From Pseudovibrio sp. Alg231-02 (GTDB lineage: Bacteria; Pseudomonadota; Alphaproteobacteria; Rhizobiales; Stappiaceae): a stretch of DNA of 64,000 nt. The notes below the pieces were generated by a model. It was not told where the DNA came from. It did no database searches and saw only the letters and a program-made list of their open reading frames with translations. The DNA is taken from positions 310,001 through 374,000 of the forward strand of contig NZ_FREX01000003.1 of the NCBI RefSeq assembly GCF_900143565.1, written 5' to 3'. Of this stretch, positions 8,621-18,280 are shown piece by piece (position 1 is the first letter of the stretch; the number at the start of each line of letters is the position of its first letter). The translations under genes were made by a program, and so were the position numbers.

Positions 8621-9483
8621 GTGTTCATGGTCAGGCTTTCTACAGGTTCTGCGGTTTGGTTAGCTTCAGGCATCGCAGCTCTCTCGGTGTCATCCCTGCT
8701 TTTGAGCTGGGATCCAGAACCGATTGCTTTTTCACCAACGCGTTTGGCCAATCTCTAACACTTGGGGGTATGGGTCCCGGGTCTTCGCCCGGGATGACAT
8801 TGATGGGTGGGGCAAAGGCTGTCTCAAAAAACTTATTCCCCTTCTGAAATCCTCCCATATTCTGAACCTATGCCTACGTAACGGGCTGCTGGCGGAGCGA
8901 CCGTCAGTTTGTCGTAGGTTGGGTTGGGCTGTTGGGAGACGTAACGCACCTTTCAGCGGTCCGGTGAACCGAACTTCAAACGTGACCGCATGGTTTGAGG
9001 GGAAGGGCCCAGGACTATAGGGTATCACGCGGCGACGGATACAAGAGCACCGGCAGTAAGACCTGCTTTTGCAGATGTGTTTGTCAAAGACGGAGGAACT
9101 GTTTGGGCATGGAAACGTGTCTGGATAAGCCACTTTCTTTCCGGGAAACCGGCTATCGTGCCTTATAGGCAAAAGAGGCGACGTAGTTCATTAAAAGAAA
9201 GCCCGGGCAAGGCGTGTAGCTGATGCCGAAGAAACATTATTTAATAAGTAGCGCAGGTATTGCCTGCCGCCTTGCTCATCCCGACTTCCGGGAACTCTGG
9301 TTCAACACTGCATGAGAGGTCATGTGGTGATGTTGGTGTTTGCAGAGTAAATGTGACAGGCTCTGGTGCGCATCCTTTGCGCAAGTTTTCAGGGGGATAT
9401 TCCTGGGAGCTGTCAGAATACAATTAATCCAAGTGGGTTAGGTTAGCACTGAAAGATGCATTGAGTAGGGAGCTTGAAGGCAA
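8621..9483. other. Gene-free 860-base region
   Basis: Apart from the MITE-like repeat at its left, I see no supported gene here. Open frames on both strands lack family resemblance, ribosome binding sites and plausible composition. I looked for tmRNA, RNase P RNA and 6S RNA landmarks on both strands and found none. The segment 8860-9240 is compositionally unremarkable and could be decayed sequence. About the last 60 bases hold the leader of the metallophosphoesterase gene. Confidence 0.5.
8688..8799. repeat. MITE-like element with 9-bp terminal inverted repeats
   Basis: TGTCATCCC at 8688-8696 is mirrored by GGGATGACA at 8791-8799, enclosing 94 bases. Adjacent internal segments (GGGATCCAG and GGGTCCCGGG) also have dyad character. 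TGTCATCCCGGG-type palindromes scattered between genes are familiar in alphaproteobacterial chromosomes. No transposase is encoded. Only this copy was found in the window. Confidence 0.55.
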
Positions 9484-10344
9484 ATGGTGATCGCATTCAT
9501 CATCATTTTCATCGTGTTACTCGGTATCTATGCCGTGTTTGTAGAGCCTTGGCTGCCTCCTAAAATTACCCGGCATAAAGTTGTTGTTTCTCCAGAAGCT
9601 CTTGGCCAAAAACCTCTGCAGATTGTTGTTATGACTGATCTGCATGCGTGCTGGCCGTGGATGCGCCCTGAGCGGATAGCCCGCATCGTAGAGCGCGTGA
9701 ACAGTCTGGAGCCTGATCTTATTGCGCTTTTAGGCGACTACCACACAGCCATGCACCCGCCGTTTGCAAAGCCGTTAGCTTCTGCCGCCGCTTGGGCGCA
9801 ACCTATGCAGCATTTGAAGGCGCCTCTGGGCGTTTTTGGTGTTTTGGGTAACCATGATTGGCTTGAAGGTGGTGAGGACGCCAGAGAGGCATTGGAAGCT
9901 TCTGGAGTAACTGTTCTTGAGAACAGAGCTCAGCGTGTATCTACACGAGGCAACTCTCATGTCTGGCTCTTGGGACTGGATGATCAGTATGGTGAGGCCT
10001 GCCAGTTGCACGGGACGGGACGCCGGGATGATCTTGAGGTGGCCTTAAGTCAGGTTGAAGATGACAGTGCCCCGCGGATTTTGCTTGCCCATGAGCCGGA
10101 CATCTTCCTGGACGCCAAGAAATCCGTAGATTTGACCCTAAGCGGGCATACTCATGGTGGGCAGGTTCGTTTGCCGTTTATTGGTGCACTGACAATACCA
10201 TCGCGGCTTGACCGGAAGTATGCGAAGGGCGCTTTTGAGGAAAATGGAAGCACTCTTATCGTTGGCAGCGGGCTTGGATGCTCGGGACTTCCAATCCGTT
10301 TTCTGTGTCCGCCAGAACTTTTGCTCATAGAAATATATGCTTAG
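9484..10344 (+). CDS. Membrane-associated metallophosphoesterase (YkuE/YaeI-like)
   Basis: Calcineurin-like phosphoesterase with a two-metal centre. Metal ligands appear in order: MTDLHA (about residue 51), LLGDYH, GNHDW, LLAHEPD and LSGHTHGGQVRLP. Residues 2-19 are a hydrophobic N-terminal segment, so it is likely attached to the inner membrane. Relatives act on lipid-linked substrates such as UDP-diacylglucosamine or on phosphodiesters; the substrate here is unknown. The length of 286 residues fits the YkuE group. A GAAGG sequence lies ahead of the ATG. Confidence 0.88.
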   Translation: MVIAFIIIFIVLLGIYAVFVEPWLPPKITRHKVVVSPEALGQKPLQIVVMTDLHACWPWMRPERIARIVERVNSLEPDLIALLGDYHTAMHPPFAKPLASAAAWAQPMQHLKAPLGVFGVLGNHDWLEGGEDAREALEASGVTVLENRAQRVSTRGNSHVWLLGLDDQYGEACQLHGTGRRDDLEVALSQVEDDSAPRILLAHEPDIFLDAKKSVDLTLSGHTHGGQVRLPFIGALTIPSRLDRKYAKGAFEENGSTLIVGSGLGCSGLPIRFLCPPELLLIEIYA

Positions 10345-10649
10345 GCTACAGGGTATTGATCGCATCAAAAGGATTGTTTGATTGCGTCTAACTTGCTTTC
10401 ATTACCTTTCCGTCTTGAGAGAATCTCAAGGCAAAGAAGCTTGATATTTTGACGATCTGGGCCGATTAATAGAGCCAGTATAGCGGGAGCTTCGTTTGTA
10501 GTTGTTTCCGTATTTTCAAGATTTATGCGGCCGCAGAGAGCTGCAAGTAATAAGTGAGTGGTCCTGTTTTCTCGGATCTTGAGCGCTTGGTAGGTGCGAT
10601 CAGAGCCGAATTTGAAACAAGGATCATTCGTTTCCAGGAGACAAGCGCA
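10345..10649. other. Leader region of leuC
   Basis: About 300 bases with no supported gene. I see no leucine-rich leader peptide, no clear attenuator and no near-consensus promoter. The last bases contain the AGGAGA ribosome binding site of leuC. Confidence 0.45.
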
Positions 10650-12056
10650 ATGTCGCAGGCCAAAACTCTTTACGATAAGATCTGGGACCACCACGTGGTC
10701 AGCACGCAAGAAGACGGCACTTGCCTGCTTTACATTGACCGCCACCTGGTACACGAAGTTACGAGCCCGCAGGCATTTGAAGGCCTGCGTATGGCTGGCC
10801 GTCAGGTTCGTCACCCAAAGCGTACACTGGCTGTTGTTGACCATAACGTTCCAACCACTGACCGCTCCCAGGGTATTGATGATCCTGAAAGCGCGTTGCA
10901 AGTTGATACGCTTGCGAAAAATGCAGCTGAGTTTGGCGTTGAATACTATTCAGAGCTTGATCAGCGTCAGGGTGTGGTGCACATCGTGGGTCCTGAGCAG
11001 GGCTTTACACTGCCGGGCATGACGATCGTTTGTGGTGACAGCCATACATCCACGCATGGTGCGTTTGGTTCTCTTGCACACGGTATTGGTACTTCTGAAG
11101 TTGAGCACGTTCTGGCGACCCAGACGCTGATTCAGAAGAAAGCGAAGAACCTGCGTGTGACTGTGAATGGTCAGCTGCCAGAAGGGGTAACCGCTAAAGA
11201 TATCGTACTGGCGATCATCGGAGAGCTGGGTACTGCTGGCGGCACCGGTTACGTCATTGAATACGCAGGTGAAGCGATCCGTAATCTGTCTATGGAAGGT
11301 CGTATGACCGTCTGTAACATGTCCATTGAAGCTGGTGCTCGCGCTGGTCTGATTGCTCCGGATGAGAAAACCTTTGAGTACCTGAAGGGCCGTCCTAAAT
11401 CACCTAAGGGCGCCGCATGGGAACAGGCACAAGCCTACTGGGAAACTCTGTTTACTGATGAAAATGCAGAGTTTGATACAGAAATCGTTCTGGATGCAGC
11501 GAACCTGCCTCCAATCGTGACCTGGGGTTCTTCTCCTGAAGATGTTGTTTCCGTTACCGGTGTTGTTCCTAATCCGGCTGAGATTGAAGATGACAACCGC
11601 CGCGCTTCTAAAGAGCGTGCGCTTGAGTACATGGGCGTTGAAGCGGGTCAGAAGATCACTGACATCAAGGTTGACCGCGTGTTTGTTGGTTCTTGCACCA
11701 ACGGACGTATCGAAGATCTGCGCGAAGCTGCTGCCGTTGTTAAAGGCAAAAAGGTTGCAGACACCGTTAGCGCGATGATCGTTCCGGGTTCTGGTCTGGT
11801 GAAAGCACAGGCTGAAGCGGAAGGTCTGGATGAGATCTTCAAAGACGCTGGTTTCGAATGGCGTGAGCCTGGGTGTTCCATGTGTCTGGCGATGAATGCT
11901 GACAAATTAAAGCCGGGTGAGCGTTGTGCTTCCACTTCCAACCGTAACTTTGAGGGCCGTCAGGGCTTCAAGGGCCGTACGCACCTTGTTTCTCCAGGAA
12001 TGGCGGCAGCGGCTGCGATTGCCGGACACTTTGTTGATGTGCGTCACTGGAAGTAA
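10650..12056 (+). CDS. leuC: 3-isopropylmalate dehydratase large subunit
   Basis: Aconitase-family subunit that, with LeuD, isomerises 2- to 3-isopropylmalate in leucine synthesis and holds a 4Fe-4S cluster. Motifs are [39 protein letters not shown] (split here only for display), [31 protein letters not shown] with the first cluster Cys, and [11 protein letters not shown] with the other two. The frame is open from 10554, but the protein should start at the ATG at 10650 ([17 protein letters not shown]), preceded by AGGAGA. It has 468 residues. leuD and leuB are not in this window. Confidence 0.97.
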   Translation: MSQAKTLYDKIWDHHVVSTQEDGTCLLYIDRHLVHEVTSPQAFEGLRMAGRQVRHPKRTLAVVDHNVPTTDRSQGIDDPESALQVDTLAKNAAEFGVEYYSELDQRQGVVHIVGPEQGFTLPGMTIVCGDSHTSTHGAFGSLAHGIGTSEVEHVLATQTLIQKKAKNLRVTVNGQLPEGVTAKDIVLAIIGELGTAGGTGYVIEYAGEAIRNLSMEGRMTVCNMSIEAGARAGLIAPDEKTFEYLKGRPKSPKGAAWEQAQAYWETLFTDENAEFDTEIVLDAANLPPIVTWGSSPEDVVSVTGVVPNPAEIEDDNRRASKERALEYMGVEAGQKITDIKVDRVFVGSCTNGRIEDLREAAAVVKGKKVADTVSAMIVPGSGLVKAQAEAEGLDEIFKDAGFEWREPGCSMCLAMNADKLKPGERCASTSNRNFEGRQGFKGRTHLVSPGMAAAAAIAGHFVDVRHWK

Positions 12057-12080
12057 TCGCAGATAAAATTTTGCAAATGA

Positions 12081-12110
12081 GCGGGAGTAGGTGACTATTC
12101 CCGCTTTTTT
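12081..12110 (+). terminator. Terminator after leuC
   Basis: GCGGGAGTAG pairs with CTATTCCCGC (one G-T pair) around GTGA and is followed by a T-rich run, 24 bases after the stop codon. Confidence 0.85.
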
Positions 12111-12330
12111 TATTTTGGGACCGACATTGCGACAAAGTGTGTCGTGCGGATCTAATTGTCTGATCCATAGCGGGTTTCTGCTGATGTGCTTGGCCCGTAT
12201 TTCGATTTCCTTAGGGTAAGGATGATTGTCAGACTTCACATAGCTGTCATTTGCTGACTACAATATCAAAACATCTCAAGATGATTTCCGCTCAGGCGCT
12301 TGTGTTCTGAGCGAGACTCGGGAGCATGTT

Positions 12331-12888
12331 GTGAACGCAGTCGTTTCAGAAGGCGCATTCCCGGCGCTTGTGTTGAATGCAGATTATCGGCCTCTGTCTT
12401 ACTACCCCTTGTCTCTGTGGGGGTGGCAAGATGCGGTGAAGGCTGTGTTTTTAGATCGAGTTAGTATCGTCTCTGAATACGATCAGGTTGTGAGAAGCCC
12501 AAGTCTTGAGTTTCAACTCCCCAGCGTGGTCGCGCTAAAGTCCTTCGTAGAGACAGAGAGAAACCCTGCTTTTACGCGGTTTAATGTGTTTTTGCGGGAT
12601 AGATTTCAATGCCAGTATTGCGGTTCCCTGAACGACCTGACTTTTGATCACCTCATCCCGCGCAGTAAGGGCGGGATGACCACTTGGGACAATGTCATTA
12701 CAGCTTGCTCTCCCTGCAATTTACGCAAGGCAAACAAATCCTGGCAAGAAATGAACATGCAGCCCATGCAAATGCCGTTTATTCCACGCGTGCATGACCT
12801 ACATAACAACGGCCGCCTGTTCCCACCCAACTACCTGCACGAGAGCTGGTTAGATTTCCTCTATTGGGACAGCGAGCTCGAGCCGTGA
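12331..12888 (+). CDS. HNH endonuclease family protein
   Basis: Contains a zinc-associated HNH nuclease motif in the C-terminal half: FQCQYCGSLNDLTFDHLIPR, then SKGGMTTWDNVITACSPCNLRKAN, with paired CxxC knuckles and the DHLIPR core His. The N-terminal half (LVLNADYRPLSYYPLSLWGW) is typical of a chromosomal HNH family widespread in alphaproteobacteria and cyanobacteria, whose role is not established. The start is a GTG with GGGAGC upstream. It has 185 residues. No methylase or restriction partner is nearby, so it is not obviously a restriction enzyme. Confidence 0.85.
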   Translation: MNAVVSEGAFPALVLNADYRPLSYYPLSLWGWQDAVKAVFLDRVSIVSEYDQVVRSPSLEFQLPSVVALKSFVETERNPAFTRFNVFLRDRFQCQYCGSLNDLTFDHLIPRSKGGMTTWDNVITACSPCNLRKANKSWQEMNMQPMQMPFIPRVHDLHNNGRLFPPNYLHESWLDFLYWDSELEP

Positions 12889-12895
12889 AATGCGG

Positions 12896-12910
12896 TTAAT
12901 GTTTTGTTAG
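12896..12910 (+). promoter_or_regulatory. CtrA-like box upstream of the TadG-like gene
   Basis: TTAATGTTTTGTTAG matches the CtrA full-site pattern TTAA-N7-TTAA at all but the last base. It is about 105 bases ahead of the pilus-type gene. In Caulobacter CtrA controls pilin genes, so the position makes sense, but one mismatch in a short motif keeps confidence moderate. Confidence 0.4.
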
Positions 12911-13015
12911 CCATTAGCCCGAAAACTTTCAGTAAAGTTGAGTGATTAATACCCGAGATACTACCCTTATATTATGCTAGGCATAATTACATGGGCGTCG
13001 ATGGTGGGCATCTCG

Positions 13016-14455
13016 ATGGGTTATTTCAGACAATTCTCTACACTATTCAAAAGGTTCAACCGCTCCGAAGACGGGATGGTGGCGGTTCTTGTCGCAGTGC
13101 TCATGGTTTTGATGATTGTGTTCGCTGGAATGGCGATTGATTTCGGCATGGGCTTTAACACTCGCCGCGCAGTAAATCAGGCATTGGATGCAGCAGTGCT
13201 AGCTGTTGCTAACAAACTCACTATTACGGAGATGAGTAAAGCAGAAGTGCAGGAGATGACCGAAGAGTATTTCGAGGCTAATATTAAAGATTCAATCGGT
13301 GAAGATGTTGAAGTAACTAAGCCGATCGTTAAGTATGAGATTGGTGGCGATACGATCTCCGCGAGTGCATCTGCAAAACTCAATAACAGCTTTTCTCCAA
13401 TGATTGGCCTGCTCACTGGTGGTAATGGCGATGAAGCTAGTGAACTTGCTGTTGGTAGTAGTTCAACTGCAAGATTTCCACGGAGTAATGTTGAAGTCTC
13501 GGTGATTGTAGACGTTACTGGGTCAATGAGCTCCCACATTGGTGCTCTAAAAAGGGCTTCAACCAGTTTGCTTGATGCACTGTTGCCTGAAGACACCGAT
13601 ATAGCGAAGAGCCGTATTCGTGTATCTTTCATACCATATAGCAACGGGGTGAAACTAGACACGGCACTTGCTGAAAAAGCGACTTTTGATGTTAGCTACT
13701 ATGGCTGCGTACATGAGCGGATTATGGATCAGTCCACAAGTGAAGTTCCATATGACTTTGAAGATGATGAGGGCAACACAGATTATATCGGATCTGGTTA
13801 TAGTTATTGCCCACGGAATGCAAAAGTAGTTCCGCTGACTGCAGATCGAAATAAGATTAAAAACTCAATTAGTAGATTATCTGCAGGTGGCGGGACAGCA
13901 GGTCAAATCGGGATAGCTTGGGGGTGGTATACAATATCTCCGAGATGGTCGAATTTTTGGCCTTCTGATAGTGAGCCACTGCCTTATGAAACAGACAATA
14001 TTCGAAAGTACGCGGTGTTTATGACTGATGGTGACTTTAACGTACACTATCGAGATGACTATAATTATAGTCGCGTAGAACAGGCGCGCGAAGAGAAAAT
14101 CAGAGAAAAAAAACGAAATAACACTTGGACTGAGGGACCGAATCCTGATGGGTCTAACAAGTTTACCTCAGATGAACATGAAGAGTTCGCTAACTTAATT
14201 GAATGGAGGTACGCGTCTTCATATGGTGAGTACGGTACTTCATCTGTTCGTGCTAAAGAAATATGTAAGAATATGAAGGAAAAGAACATTACGGTGTATT
14301 CTGTTCATTTCGGGAGTTCTTATGCTGCTAAAAGAGTGATGCAGTCTTGCGCAACAAGTAACAGCACCTTTTATAAAGCTGATAATGAAAGTGAACTGAT
14401 TCAAGCCTTTGAAAAAATCGCTAATGATATCAAGAATATATATTTATCTCAGTAG
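13016..14455 (+). CDS. TadG-like pilus assembly protein with vWA domain
   Basis: N-terminal TadE/TadG-type segment: basic residues (FKRFNRSEDG) followed by the hydrophobic helix MVAVLVAVLMVLMIVFAGMA and AIDFGMGFNTRRAVNQALDAA, which is the Flp-pilus minor-pseudopilin signature. A von Willebrand A domain follows, with the metal site DVTGSMS (about residue 165), the RVSFIPYSNGV strand and FMTDGDFN. The protein is predicted to be inner-membrane anchored with the vWA domain in the periplasm. The start is uncertain: ATG codons at 12974, 13001 and 13016 are in frame, and 13016 gives the most family-like N terminus. Codon use looks more AT-rich than its neighbours. No other tad genes are present. Confidence 0.82.
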   Translation: MGYFRQFSTLFKRFNRSEDGMVAVLVAVLMVLMIVFAGMAIDFGMGFNTRRAVNQALDAAVLAVANKLTITEMSKAEVQEMTEEYFEANIKDSIGEDVEVTKPIVKYEIGGDTISASASAKLNNSFSPMIGLLTGGNGDEASELAVGSSSTARFPRSNVEVSVIVDVTGSMSSHIGALKRASTSLLDALLPEDTDIAKSRIRVSFIPYSNGVKLDTALAEKATFDVSYYGCVHERIMDQSTSEVPYDFEDDEGNTDYIGSGYSYCPRNAKVVPLTADRNKIKNSISRLSAGGGTAGQIGIAWGWYTISPRWSNFWPSDSEPLPYETDNIRKYAVFMTDGDFNVHYRDDYNYSRVEQAREEKIREKKRNNTWTEGPNPDGSNKFTSDEHEEFANLIEWRYASSYGEYGTSSVRAKEICKNMKEKNITVYSVHFGSSYAAKRVMQSCATSNSTFYKADNESELIQAFEKIANDIKNIYLSQ

Positions 14456-14467
14456 TTTTAGCGTAAT

Positions 14468-14500
14468 AAAAAACCCCGCCAAATCAGCGGGGTTTTGTTT
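14468..14500 (+). terminator. Terminator between the convergent TadG-like and acs genes
   Basis: AAAACCCCGC and GCGGGGTTTT form a stem around CAAATCA, with A and T runs on both sides, so it can terminate transcription from either direction. Confidence 0.85.
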
Positions 14501-14526
14501 TCTGGGCTGAATTCAATAGGCGTCGC

Positions 14527-16476
14527 CTACACGGTTTCAGCTTTGTTTTGGCGGTTGTCGATTAGGTCGCCTACTACGGTTGGGTCGGCTAGGGTTGAGG
14601 TGTCGCCCAGATTGTCGAAGCTGTCCTCTGCGATTTTGCGGAGGATGCGGCGCATGATCTTACCGCTACGGGTCTTTGGTAGGCCCGGGGCGAACTGGAT
14701 GAGGTCTGGGGATGCGATCGGGCCGATTTCAGCGCGAACGTGCTTCACGAGTTTCTTCTTCAGTTCTTCAGAAGGCTCCAAGCCCTCCATGAGGGTGACA
14801 TAGGCGTAGATGCCTTGTCCCTTCACATCATGCGGATAGCCGACTACAGCAGCTTCTGAGACCTCTGGGTGGGCGACGAGGGCGCTTTCAACTTCAGCAG
14901 TCCCCATGCGGTGACCAGATACGTTGATCACATCGTCAACACGGCCTGTGATCCAGTAGTAGCCATCTTCGTCACGACGGCAGCCGTCACCGGTGAAGTA
15001 GAAGCCTTTGTAAGTGGCGAAGTATGTTTGGACGAAGCGCTCATGGTCACCGTAAACAGTCCGCATCTGGCCTGGCCAGCTGTCTGTTATGACGAGGTTG
15101 CCCTCAGTTGCACCTTCCTGGAAGTTGCCTTCAGCATCAACAATTGCTGGCTGAATGCCGAAGAACGGGCGTGTCGCTGAGCCTGGCTTGAGATCGGTTG
15201 CCCCTGGTAGAGGCGTGATCAAGATACCGCCGGTTTCGGTTTGCCACCATGTATCAACGATTGGGCAGCGCTGCTCGCCGACCACATTGTTGTACCATAG
15301 CCATGCTTCTGGATTAATTGGCTCGCCGACGGACCCAAGAACGCGCAATGACTTGCGGGATGTGTTGGTTACATATTCATCACCAGCACCCATCAATGCG
15401 CGGATTGCGGTCGGGGCGGTGTAGAAGATGTTGACGTTGTGTTTGTCACAAACTTCCCAGAAACGGCCTGCTGTCGGGTAGGTAGGTACACCCTCAAACA
15501 TTAGTGTTGTCGCGCCGTTTGCGAGTGGACCGTAGAGGATGTAGCTGTGGCCAGTGACCCAACCAACATCAGCAGTGCACCAATAGACCTCGCCTGGGTG
15601 GTAGTCGAAAACGTATTGATGCGTCATGGAGGCATAAACGAGGTAACCGCCAGAGGTGTGCATCACACCTTTGGGCTGGCCTGTTGAGCCTGACGTGTAG
15701 AGAATGAAGAGCGGATCTTCCGCGTTCATCTCTGCTGGAGGGCAATCTGCAGAAGCTTTTTCGGTTTCTTCGTGATACCAGAGGTCGCGGCCGTCCATCA
15801 TGTTGACGTTGCCACCGGTGCGTTTCACCACGAAGACCTTGTCGACATTGCCGCATTTTTCGATTGCGCGGTCAGTGTTTTCTTTCAAAGGTACAGTTCG
15901 GCCACCGCGGACGCCTTCGTCAGCTGTGATGACAAAGCGTGATTTACAGTCTTCGATACGTCCGGCCAAGCTGTCAGGTGAGAAACCGCCGAACACAACA
16001 GAGTGCACTGCGCCGATCCGGGCACACGCAAGCATTGCGTAGGCTGCTTCAGGGATCATTGGCATGTAGACAGTGACGCGATCGCCTTTTTGCACGCCAT
16101 TGGCAAGCATGGCGTTTGCGAAACGGTTCACTTCTTCAGACAGCTGCTTGTAGGTGATTGTCTTGCTTTGATCTGGCTCATCACCCTCCCAGATGATTGC
16201 AGGCTGATCACCGCGTTCTGCCAGATGACGGTCAATACAGTTGGCTGCTACGTTCAGCGTGCCGTCTTCAAACCATTTGATGGAAACATTGTGGTAGTCA
16301 TAGGACGTGTTTTTGACCTTGGAATAAGGCTTTATCCAGTCAATCCGTTTCCCGTGCTCTCCCCAGAACCCGTCGGGATCCTCAACGGACTTCTTGTACA
16401 TTTCCAAGTACTGCTCGTTGTTGAGCAGAGCGTTTTCGGCAATCTCAGCCGGTACTGGATATACATCACCAGTCAT
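14527..16476 (-). CDS. acs: Acetyl-coenzyme A synthetase
   Basis: AMP-forming ligase that converts acetate, ATP and CoA to acetyl-CoA. The sequence shows the adenylate-forming signature [18 protein letters not shown], the [17 protein letters not shown] motif, and the C-terminal [14 protein letters not shown] with the catalytic lysine that is regulated by acetylation in many bacteria. It has 649 residues from the ATG at 16476, which is preceded by GGGGAG; an in-frame ATG at 16500 has poorer spacing. The N terminus [16 protein letters not shown] matches the family. It converges on the TadG-like gene. Confidence 0.97.
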   Translation of the reverse strand: MTGDVYPVPAEIAENALLNNEQYLEMYKKSVEDPDGFWGEHGKRIDWIKPYSKVKNTSYDYHNVSIKWFEDGTLNVAANCIDRHLAERGDQPAIIWEGDEPDQSKTITYKQLSEEVNRFANAMLANGVQKGDRVTVYMPMIPEAAYAMLACARIGAVHSVVFGGFSPDSLAGRIEDCKSRFVITADEGVRGGRTVPLKENTDRAIEKCGNVDKVFVVKRTGGNVNMMDGRDLWYHEETEKASADCPPAEMNAEDPLFILYTSGSTGQPKGVMHTSGGYLVYASMTHQYVFDYHPGEVYWCTADVGWVTGHSYILYGPLANGATTLMFEGVPTYPTAGRFWEVCDKHNVNIFYTAPTAIRALMGAGDEYVTNTSRKSLRVLGSVGEPINPEAWLWYNNVVGEQRCPIVDTWWQTETGGILITPLPGATDLKPGSATRPFFGIQPAIVDAEGNFQEGATEGNLVITDSWPGQMRTVYGDHERFVQTYFATYKGFYFTGDGCRRDEDGYYWITGRVDDVINVSGHRMGTAEVESALVAHPEVSEAAVVGYPHDVKGQGIYAYVTLMEGLEPSEELKKKLVKHVRAEIGPIASPDLIQFAPGLPKTRSGKIMRRILRKIAEDSFDNLGDTSTLADPTVVGDLIDNRQNKAETV

Positions 16477-16576
16477 GGTCAATCTCCCCATTTCCTCCAC
16501 GGGTAATCACATACCCAACTCCTGTGGCGTATTATGGGCAGCTGCCGTTGGGGCGTCTAGCGAATATGCTTCGAAC

Positions 16577-16619
16577 TTTCGTAGGTCCCGTTGTCTCTAG
16601 GTTCGTTTGGCCTACGAAA
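16577..16619. promoter_or_regulatory. Inverted repeat upstream of acs
   Basis: TTTCGTAGG (16577-16585) and CCTACGAAA (16611-16619) form a perfect 9-bp inverted repeat spaced by 25 bases, about 100 bases ahead of the acs start. There is no T run, so it is not a standard terminator. It could be an operator for an acs regulator or a structured 5' leader. Confidence 0.35.
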
Positions 16620-16652
16620 ATTCAGCAATACGAGATATCGAGCTACCCGGAA

Positions 16653-17051
16653 TTAGCCAGAAATCAGCGCGTAAACTGCGCCTTGAACCATCAATACACC
16701 GAGCCAATGGCCAGCATCGATGAGCGTCAGCATCCATGAAGCCCGTTGGAATTTGTGATTGACGATCAGGCCTGTGAGTACAAAGCCACCCCAGATTACG
16801 ATTGCTGCAGTCACGCCACTGGCAATGGTGACAGAGCCTGAGTAAACGAGGATCCCGGCAAGGACGAAAGCCATGATCATTTCGCAGAGAAAAGTTATAA
16901 CGTAAGTGGAAGGAGACATTTGAACGTCTTCTTCTGAGATGCCGACAGCTTTCATCCAAGAATATGAAAGCACATAGTACCAGATAGACCCGAAAATATA
17001 TGAAGTGATTCCCGCAGCAAGCACACCCGGTAAGTAAATTCCTTCAATCAT
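16653..17051 (-). CDS. DUF1761 family membrane protein
   Basis: Small integral membrane protein of 132 residues with about four hydrophobic helices, starting MIEGIYLPGVLAAGITSYIFGSIWY. The pattern (G-I-W-Y near the start, then EMIMAFVLAGIL and a late FQRASWMLTLIDAGHWLG) fits DUF1761, whose function is unknown. The start at 17051 is chosen because AAGGTG lies seven bases upstream; the frame is open to 17084. It lies upstream of acs on the same strand but separated by about 175 bases with an inverted repeat. Confidence 0.75.
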   Translation of the reverse strand: MIEGIYLPGVLAAGITSYIFGSIWYYVLSYSWMKAVGISEEDVQMSPSTYVITFLCEMIMAFVLAGILVYSGSVTIASGVTAAIVIWGGFVLTGLIVNHKFQRASWMLTLIDAGHWLGVLMVQGAVYALISG

Positions 17052-17178
17052 ATCAATACACCTTGTAAAAGATATGGTGTGCACATGACTTGAGTATTTA
17101 TTATTCGAAAAATGTATTGAAAATATTTGGTAGCTTCAAGTGCCAGCGGATTTGTAGCTGGCTGTTGAAACAATAGGA

Positions 17179-17200
17179 GAGGGTGGACAAGACCACCCTC
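17179..17200. terminator. Possible terminator hairpin after the GST gene
   Basis: GAGGGTGG and CCACCCTC form a strong stem 15 bases after the stop codon of the minus-strand GST gene. The T run on the minus strand is poor, so its efficiency is doubtful. Confidence 0.4.
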
Positions 17201-17214
17201 AAAATTCAGGTAGG

Positions 17215-17817
17215 TTATTGCATTGCCGCAGCTTTTTCATTGGCCTTTGCAAGAGCTGGGCGACTTAAAACTCTTGAAAAATATTCGCTAACGGGTCCTT
17301 CCGGCCATTCGAACTTGGAGACTTTGGCCCAGATTGCACAATGACCGATGATGACATCAGCAATTGTGAAGGTGTCGCCCATTGCCCAAGTGTTTTCGCC
17401 AAGGCGTTTTTCAAGCTGCTGCATCGATCTGTTCCACTCAAATCGGCAGGCGGGTTTGATGTCTGGTACGCGTTGGTCTTCCGGGTGAATGAATGAGTGT
17501 TTTGCAGCCATCCAGAGAATGGAGTCCATTTCATCGAGCGCAAAGTTGGTAAAACTATCCTGCCGGGCACGATCTAAAGTTCCTGATGGGAACGACAGGC
17601 TGGAATGTTTGTCTGCCAAATAGGTGCAGATCGCTGTTGAATCGTAGATGGTTTCTCCATCAACGATCAGGGCAGGGATCTTGCCTGATGGGTTTACGGC
17701 ATAAACATCTTCTTGATGAGGTTTGCTAGGTACGACCTCGTAAGGCAAGTTCAGTTCTTCCAGCAACCAGAGTACCCGCATGGTTCTTGATTGTGGGTGG
17801 CCAATAACTTTGTACAT
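17215..17817 (-). CDS. Glutathione S-transferase family protein
   Basis: Cytosolic GST of 200 residues. The thioredoxin-fold N domain starts MYKVIGHPQSRTMRVLWLLEEL and contains the glutathione-binding region NPSGKIPALIVDGETIYDSTAICTYL (cis-Pro and Asp-Ser). The helical C domain carries the N-capping box GDTFTIADVIIGH. The active-site residue near the N terminus is probably Ser10 or Thr12. The substrate is unknown; a role in detoxification is family-level inference. It is monocistronic as far as I can see. Confidence 0.9.
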   Translation of the reverse strand: MYKVIGHPQSRTMRVLWLLEELNLPYEVVPSKPHQEDVYAVNPSGKIPALIVDGETIYDSTAICTYLADKHSSLSFPSGTLDRARQDSFTNFALDEMDSILWMAAKHSFIHPEDQRVPDIKPACRFEWNRSMQQLEKRLGENTWAMGDTFTIADVIIGHCAIWAKVSKFEWPEGPVSEYFSRVLSRPALAKANEKAAAMQ

Positions 17818-18280
17818 AAGATCCTCCTCTTGGATCTGATCATCCGCGTTGATTATGAAAAAGAAAAGTAAGAATGAGTGCGACTTGAGGATAAGCTTTC
17901 AAATTACAAGGCGTGCGGCGTTAAATAGGCAAAGTTGATCGATGCTGAGGTGAGTAAAAAGAAATGCCCCTTACAACTGAAGGGGTGATTACGACAGTGT
18001 CTCTTTGGTAGTTTGATTTCACAAAATAACCATCACAAGAAAATGCCTTGAAATGTTTGGAAATAGCGGTCTTTTACTGATATTGTCACCCTAATATTTC
18101 AGGAGAGACATCATTCTTTATTCCCGGTGTCTGGTGACATAGTTTTTATTGTTTACCCCTACTGTATTTCCTAACGGTAGCTTGGGCTGTTCATGAAACT
18201 AAACTAGCAACTTAGCTATCGAAGACAGCTATGCAATGGCTGTCTGCTGCATAAACTGGTAGGCGTGGAGCGGTAAGATC
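17818..18280. other. Intergenic region between divergent GST and DD-carboxypeptidase genes
   Basis: 463 bases with no supported gene. It contains a hairpin (CCCCTTACAACTGAAGGGG, about 17969-17987) without a T run and a short dyad near 18158-18180 (CTACTGT...ACGGTAG). It presumably carries the promoters of both flanking genes, but none is close enough to consensus to mark. Confidence 0.4.

Noticed and set aside
8732-9172. A 146-codon open frame on the minus strand of the gene-poor region
   Set aside because: Its translation is Arg/Ser/Pro-rich low-quality sequence with SSRAKTRDP from the inverted repeat, has no ribosome binding site and no family resemblance.
8860-9240. Possible tmRNA, RNase P RNA or 6S RNA
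   Set aside because: No tRNA-like ends, no tag-peptide frame, and none of the conserved RNase P core segments could be found on either strand.
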